Position numbers and translations under genes: made by a program. The notes beneath the pieces are model-generated. The model had not been told where the DNA came from and ran no database searches. It saw only the letters and a program-made list of their open reading frames with translations. Below, one piece after another: positions 7,001 to 8,425 of a stretch of 8,425 nucleotides of DNA. This stretch comes from UMGS172 sp045636945 (lineage in GTDB: Bacteria; Bacillota; Clostridia; Oscillospirales; Acutalibacteraceae): positions 1 through 8,425 of the forward strand of contig JAZTYO010000007.1 of assembly GCA_045636945.1 (NCBI GenBank), read 5' to 3'. Numbering within the stretch: the stretch's first letter is position 1; every line of letters starts with the position of its first letter.

Positions 7001-7817
7001 CACTCTTATTATAGAAGGTGTACTTCATTGTTTCGGAAGAGAGAGGCGTTACACAGAAATCATCGATCCAAATGGTGCCTGTTGCACCATCGTTTGCGTT
7101 TTCGGTCTGAGCAGTGAAAACGATATGAGGACGGTCACCGATTTTGTTCAATACATCTTCACTCAAAGTAATCAAATAGGAGGCTACATGCCACTCACTG
7201 TCAGTACAACTAATGTGCTGGCTGCTCTTGACACCTACTTTATCACCACCGATGGTACCAACTCCTTCAGTACGGCAAGCGTACAAAATAGATTGGAATG
7301 TGGAGAACGAATCGTTCTTGACTTCAGCCTTATATCTGAAAGAAATCTCGTAGGTCTTGCCGGCTTCAAACTTATAGGTTTCACCTGAACCGGCATAGGT
7401 AGGAATACCGAAGTTAATACGCTGAGAATTGACGGTCCACTTGATAGCACCGTTTTCCCACTTGATGGGCTGTTTGACGCCAAGATAACCGTTAGGGTCA
7501 TAAATACCTGCAGACTCACCGTTAAAGTTCAGAACCATAGAGTTGAACTTAGCATAGAGAGTCTTTGCCTCGCCTGCAACTTCGACCTTATTGTCGAACT
7601 TGAGGGAGTCGTACCATCCGAGGAATTCATAAGGAACGCTCGGAGTGGGGAGTTTTGCGCCAGCTTCGAGATTAACGGTCTCGATAACACCGTTGACATT
7701 GAGAGTGTATGCTTCAGCAGCACTAGTAGTGCCAACAAGAGCAACAACACAAACCGACATCAAAAGTGCGAGAACGCAGATAACGCTCAAAACTTTTTTC
7801 ATTGCACGTGTCTTCAT
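4044..7817 (-). CDS. Large secreted surface protein with alternating B-repeats and jelly-roll modules
   Basis: The 1257-residue protein begins with a signal peptide (MKTRAMKK, hydrophobic 9-28, probable cleavage after A-E-A at 34-36). Five InlB/Listeria-Bacteroides-type B-repeats follow at about 37-91, 264-320, 673-746, 751-823 and 997-1062, each with a central GW (67, 295, 711, 795, 1034) and most ending LYAKW-like. They alternate with five jelly-roll, carbohydrate-binding-module-like domains at about 94-258, 323-478, 488-665, 827-987 and 1066-1218. Most of these open near an NFE/DFE-type motif, and each closes on a strand like VIDDFSI or MYFDDITV. The order is B-J-B-J-J-B-B-J-B-J. The end has ATGD (1225-1228), a membrane helix (about 1232-1250) and GKKVFSK, a surface anchor. 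No catalytic domain is recognisable, so binding to glycans or other surface ligands is the likely role (inference). The start at 7817 has AAGAGGT six bases upstream. It is a single-gene unit with its own promoter and terminator. Confidence 0.88.
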   Translation of the reverse strand: MKTRAMKKVLSVICVLALLMSVCVVALVGTTSAAEAYTLNVNGVIETVNLEAGAKLPTPSVPYEFLGWYDSLKFDNKVEVAGEAKTLYAKFNSMVLNFNGESAGIYDPNGYLGVKQPIKWENGAIKWTVNSQRINFGIPTYAGSGETYKFEAGKTYEISFRYKAEVKNDSFSTFQSILYACRTEGVGTIGGDKVGVKSSQHISCTDSEWHVASYLITLSEDVLNKIGDRPHIVFTAQTENANDGATGTIWIDDFCVTPLSSETMKYTFYNKSEVTEYELAPGASLPQVKGSSFKGWYDASLTTRYSTVPATVTKLYAKHTKLGYNFETGMDQIYDPNNNFESNGWAEFVADGDNHAVQINATAGARRGFAISGALGGNAGYTITKGQVYSISFKYKSDNKVNFAFYTSGKAGIGSDDNKSALNWEEYLEAASEWTPVTLEFVLGVDSTININDHNNLYLTVMNSSADTTFVIDDFSIGPKAPKTTAEDIEMDFEDDFKWSVADANNYTTSSGNGYVNRGEIVEADDGNKYFRVKHFQKRNSYIYFTVDDGTNHFTAVNGGIYTIEFDYMVEHSETDSKIGLVYAKPTTESTGLAFEKLVEFDSFKDRADTEWTHVCYTFYVSYDDVQCTSLGLYVYNTTNVPEINLDTGLVAATSVLFDNIVIKTHSNTGDDGLLVFESNGGSDCTPIVGAGETPVGVLPEPTKFGYVFKGWKYDVAGAGDVINTYDLTAESLMPYGITEAYAVWELDEGVVEINFRTNVPEYDATAPVLVAYPGQPIVGFPTETPVAGAAKFEGWFYDRSFTQAVDPNVAPSESATVYAKWSNAGTKFDFEKMPVHANGKTPGVYATDRITIKTLDDGNKVVFYDFSIGSNQSNTTDIAGIMLYDGTNYFSTVEGVDYTVTFKYKVLEAKGSGSFGAVLSASGSAWTNRQSQTGRMNYGNAEDKWLEGSFTFTATYNPESTTKNSYISVGPSGNCKVYIDDVVVTSAINNMNIYGSAVVFSTNGGEELSPISGDPGDALKLPTPKKAGYKFVGWYTDYSLTTPFTATTFGEEQVNLYAKWQLGKFTENFEEFPNAVKQLGVHGAYTFYSNTTAGFDASNVKSGTTSLFRNGATAGVKSFTAMRSKDLALTIGETYTLSFYVKPTAIGDAAGTISLMEMASQTGINQGSVAGVIKNVAELKEGEWNLVTYTFTAKSEFIAISTTAGNDMYFDDITVTLKGYSGAATGDSSVSPVVMIAMIILAAGALLVTGKKVFSK

Positions 7818-7855
7818 TGTCTTACCTCTTTCTACATTGATTGCACCTATTTTAA

Positions 7856-7888
7856 CGAAGTACAAAACTTCGATAAAAACGTACTTCG
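7856..7888 (-). repeat. CGAAGT repeat elements in the surface-protein leader
   Basis: CGAAGTAC at 7856-7863 is an inverted copy of GTACTTCG at 7881-7888 (8 bp) and also pairs with ACTTCG at 7867-7872 (6 bp, five-base loop). In the minus-strand RNA the arm nearest the start codon can therefore pair with either of two upstream copies, but not both. The elements end about 40 bases before the start codon of the surface-protein gene. They may be protein-binding sites or a simple RNA switch; the role is unknown. Confidence 0.45.
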
Positions 7889-8027
7889 AACCAAGGAATT
7901 AAGACACTTCCCTGATTCAAGTTATATCTTCAAAAGACGCCGAAAAACCGCAGAAGGTACACTTTCCCTAAAGAAAATGTTCTATCTGTGGCACATAATT
8001 AGGCACTTTTACTGATACCTTATGATT

Positions 8028-8056
8028 ATAATACCAAATAATTAACAAATTTTCAA
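8028..8056 (-). promoter_or_regulatory. Probable promoter of the surface-protein gene
   Basis: On the minus strand TTGAAA (8051-8056), a 17-base spacer and TATTAT (8028-8033) form a good housekeeping-type promoter, with an overlapping perfect TATAAT three bases further on (8025-8030) at 20-base spacing. Transcription would start near 8021, giving a leader of roughly 200 nt. A closer, weaker start cannot be excluded. Confidence 0.6.
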
Positions 8057-8128
8057 TAGTTAATTTCATAAATTTTAATACAAACATCAAAAACACTGAA
8101 ACTTTTATGTTTAATATTGTGACGAGTC

Positions 8129-8184
8129 TTGCAGACCCAATAAACACTACTTGATTATTAAAATAGTGCTTATTCGAACTGCAA
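8129..8184. repeat. Long interrupted hairpin (56 bases)
   Basis: The outer arms TTGCAG (8129-8134) and CTGCAA (8179-8184) pair perfectly. A symmetrical four-by-four internal loop follows, then an inner 11-bp stem (8139-8149 with 8164-8174). The inner stem's only non-Watson-Crick pair, 8144/8169, becomes G-U in minus-strand RNA. The terminal loop is 14 bases. No T run follows the minus-strand arm, so it is not a standard terminator. It lies between the upstream gene's terminator and the surface-protein promoter and could be a structured RNA, an operator or a short palindromic repeat. Confidence 0.5.
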
Positions 8185-8198
8185 AAATTAAATGTTTA

Positions 8199-8229
8199 TT
8201 GTCACCCACCGGAAACCGGTGAGTGACAA
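8199..8229 (-). terminator. Terminator of the truncated right-edge gene
   Basis: A 14-bp stem (8199-8212 with 8216-8229) has a three-base loop. The one imperfect pair (8206/8222) becomes a G-U wobble on the minus strand, fitting selection for minus-strand RNA. It lies 33 bases after the stop codon of the right-edge gene. The T tract is delayed and broken (AATAAACATTTAATTTTT), so efficiency is uncertain. Confidence 0.7.
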
Positions 8230-8247
8230 CTATTATTTGAGTAAAAT

Positions 8248-8265
8248 TAATCTCTTTTAAGATTA
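8248..8265 (-). repeat. Small hairpin overlapping the stop codon of the right-edge gene
   Basis: TAATCT (8248-8253) and AGATTA (8260-8265) form a 6-bp stem with a six-base loop that includes the TAA stop codon at 8263-8265. In the minus-strand RNA it is followed by ATTTTA. It may protect the mRNA end or assist the larger terminator downstream, but it is short and AT-rich and may be chance. Confidence 0.3.
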
Positions 8266-8425
8266 GTTGTACTTAAGTCTGTCGGCTGCAAGCTTCTTCT
8301 GAACGATATCATTAGCTGCTGCAACTGCCTGGTCAACAACGTTGGAAACAGAGTCAATAGCGGTCTTAACACCTGCAGAAGATGCACTCTTTACAGGTTT
8401 ATAGATATCGTCATTGGTCTTACCG
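8263..8425 (-). CDS. C-terminal 53 residues of an unidentified protein
   Basis: An open frame enters from the right edge and ends at TAA (8263-8265). The visible part starts GKTNDDIYKPVKS and ends KLAADRLKYN. Its second half (about residues 18-50 of the fragment) is rich in Ala, Val, Asp and Asn with a heptad-like spacing of hydrophobic residues, consistent with a long amphipathic helix. I do not recognise the family. Evidence that it is real: regular codon use in the frame, the same strand as its neighbours, a clean stop and a terminator 33 bases later. The gene is transcribed toward the surface-protein gene but separated from it by 445 bases and a terminator. Confidence 0.7.
   Translation of the reverse strand, partial: GKTNDDIYKPVKSASSAGVKTAIDSVSNVVDQAVAAANDIVQKKLAADRLKYN

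Larger units (their letters stand above)
7818..8262. other. Non-coding region upstream of the surface-protein gene
   Basis: These 445 bases contain no supportable protein gene. Reading with transcription (right to left) there is a small hairpin at the end of the upstream gene (8248-8265), a strong terminator (8199-8229), a long interrupted hairpin (8129-8184), an AT-rich stretch, a promoter (8028-8056) and a leader of about 200 nt with short repeats. The size and structure are unusual compared with the 15- to 145-base spacers between the other complete genes. Confidence 0.6.

Noticed and set aside
6213..7388. Plus-strand open frames opposite the surface-protein gene
   Set aside because: They are antisense to the repeat-rich coding region, lack ribosome binding sites and have no recognisable domain.
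7710..7817. Lipoprotein signal at Cys23 of the surface protein
   Set aside because: The residues before the cysteine (MSV) do not fit the lipobox, where Gly, Ala or Ser is expected just before Cys; a standard A-x-A cleavage site at 34-36 fits better.
7818..7865. Longer N-terminus for the surface protein starting at 7865 (TTG)
   Set aside because: It would place non-signal residues ahead of a good signal peptide and cover the AAGAGGT ribosome binding site that serves the ATG at 7817.
7818..8021. Known riboswitch (cyclic di-GMP or cyclic di-AMP type) in the surface-protein leader
   Set aside because: I compared the leader by eye with the conserved cores of these classes and found no match; a covariance-model search would be needed to exclude a divergent one.
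8101..8262. A small protein gene between the right-edge gene and the surface protein
   Set aside because: The region is AT-rich with many stops in all frames, is occupied by two hairpins, and offers no start with a ribosome binding site.
1..8425. CRISPR array, tRNA, rRNA, insertion sequence or phage elements
   Set aside because: No regularly spaced repeats, transposase or integrase-like frames, attachment-site repeats or tRNA cloverleaf patterns were seen on either strand.

Overview
The window most likely comes from a low-to-moderate GC Gram-positive Clostridia, probably an uncultured gut member of the Oscillospiraceae or a relative. This is an inference. It rests on the Clostridia-style alanyl-tRNA synthetase with a cysteine-rich insert, the AGGAGG-type ribosome binding sites, the near-consensus TTGACA/TATAAT promoters, and a large surface protein built of InlB-type B-repeats and jelly-roll modules that ends in a 'TGD' plus membrane helix anchor. 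Every supportable gene lies on the minus strand, so transcription runs from high to low coordinates.

In transcription order: (1) the 3' end of an unidentified gene (8425-8263), followed by a strong hairpin terminator (8199-8229). (2) A 445-base non-coding stretch (7818-8262) that holds a long interrupted hairpin (8129-8184), a promoter (8028-8056) and a leader of about 200 nt with repeated CGAAGT elements. (3) A 1257-residue secreted, cell-surface-anchored modular protein (7817-4044), with its own 12-bp terminator (3999-4026). (4) A consensus promoter (3951-3979) driving a three-gene run: alaS (3898-1286), a HIT-family protein (1270-932) and a type I phosphoribosyltransferase (890-351), closed by a terminator (308-344). 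(5) A 326-base intergenic stretch with a second terminator hairpin (160-190), a possible short RNA, and a good promoter plus Shine-Dalgarno sequence for a gene of which only the first eight codons lie in the window (24-1).

The alaS run is housekeeping: tRNA charging, a nucleotide-phosphoramidate-type hydrolase and a PRPP-dependent enzyme or sensor. The neighbouring surface protein is an independent transcription unit, probably concerned with glycan or surface contact. It has no recognisable catalytic domain. I see no mobile element, CRISPR array, tRNA or rRNA, and no clear new defence or biosynthetic system. The least explained parts are the modular surface protein and the structured non-coding DNA upstream of it.
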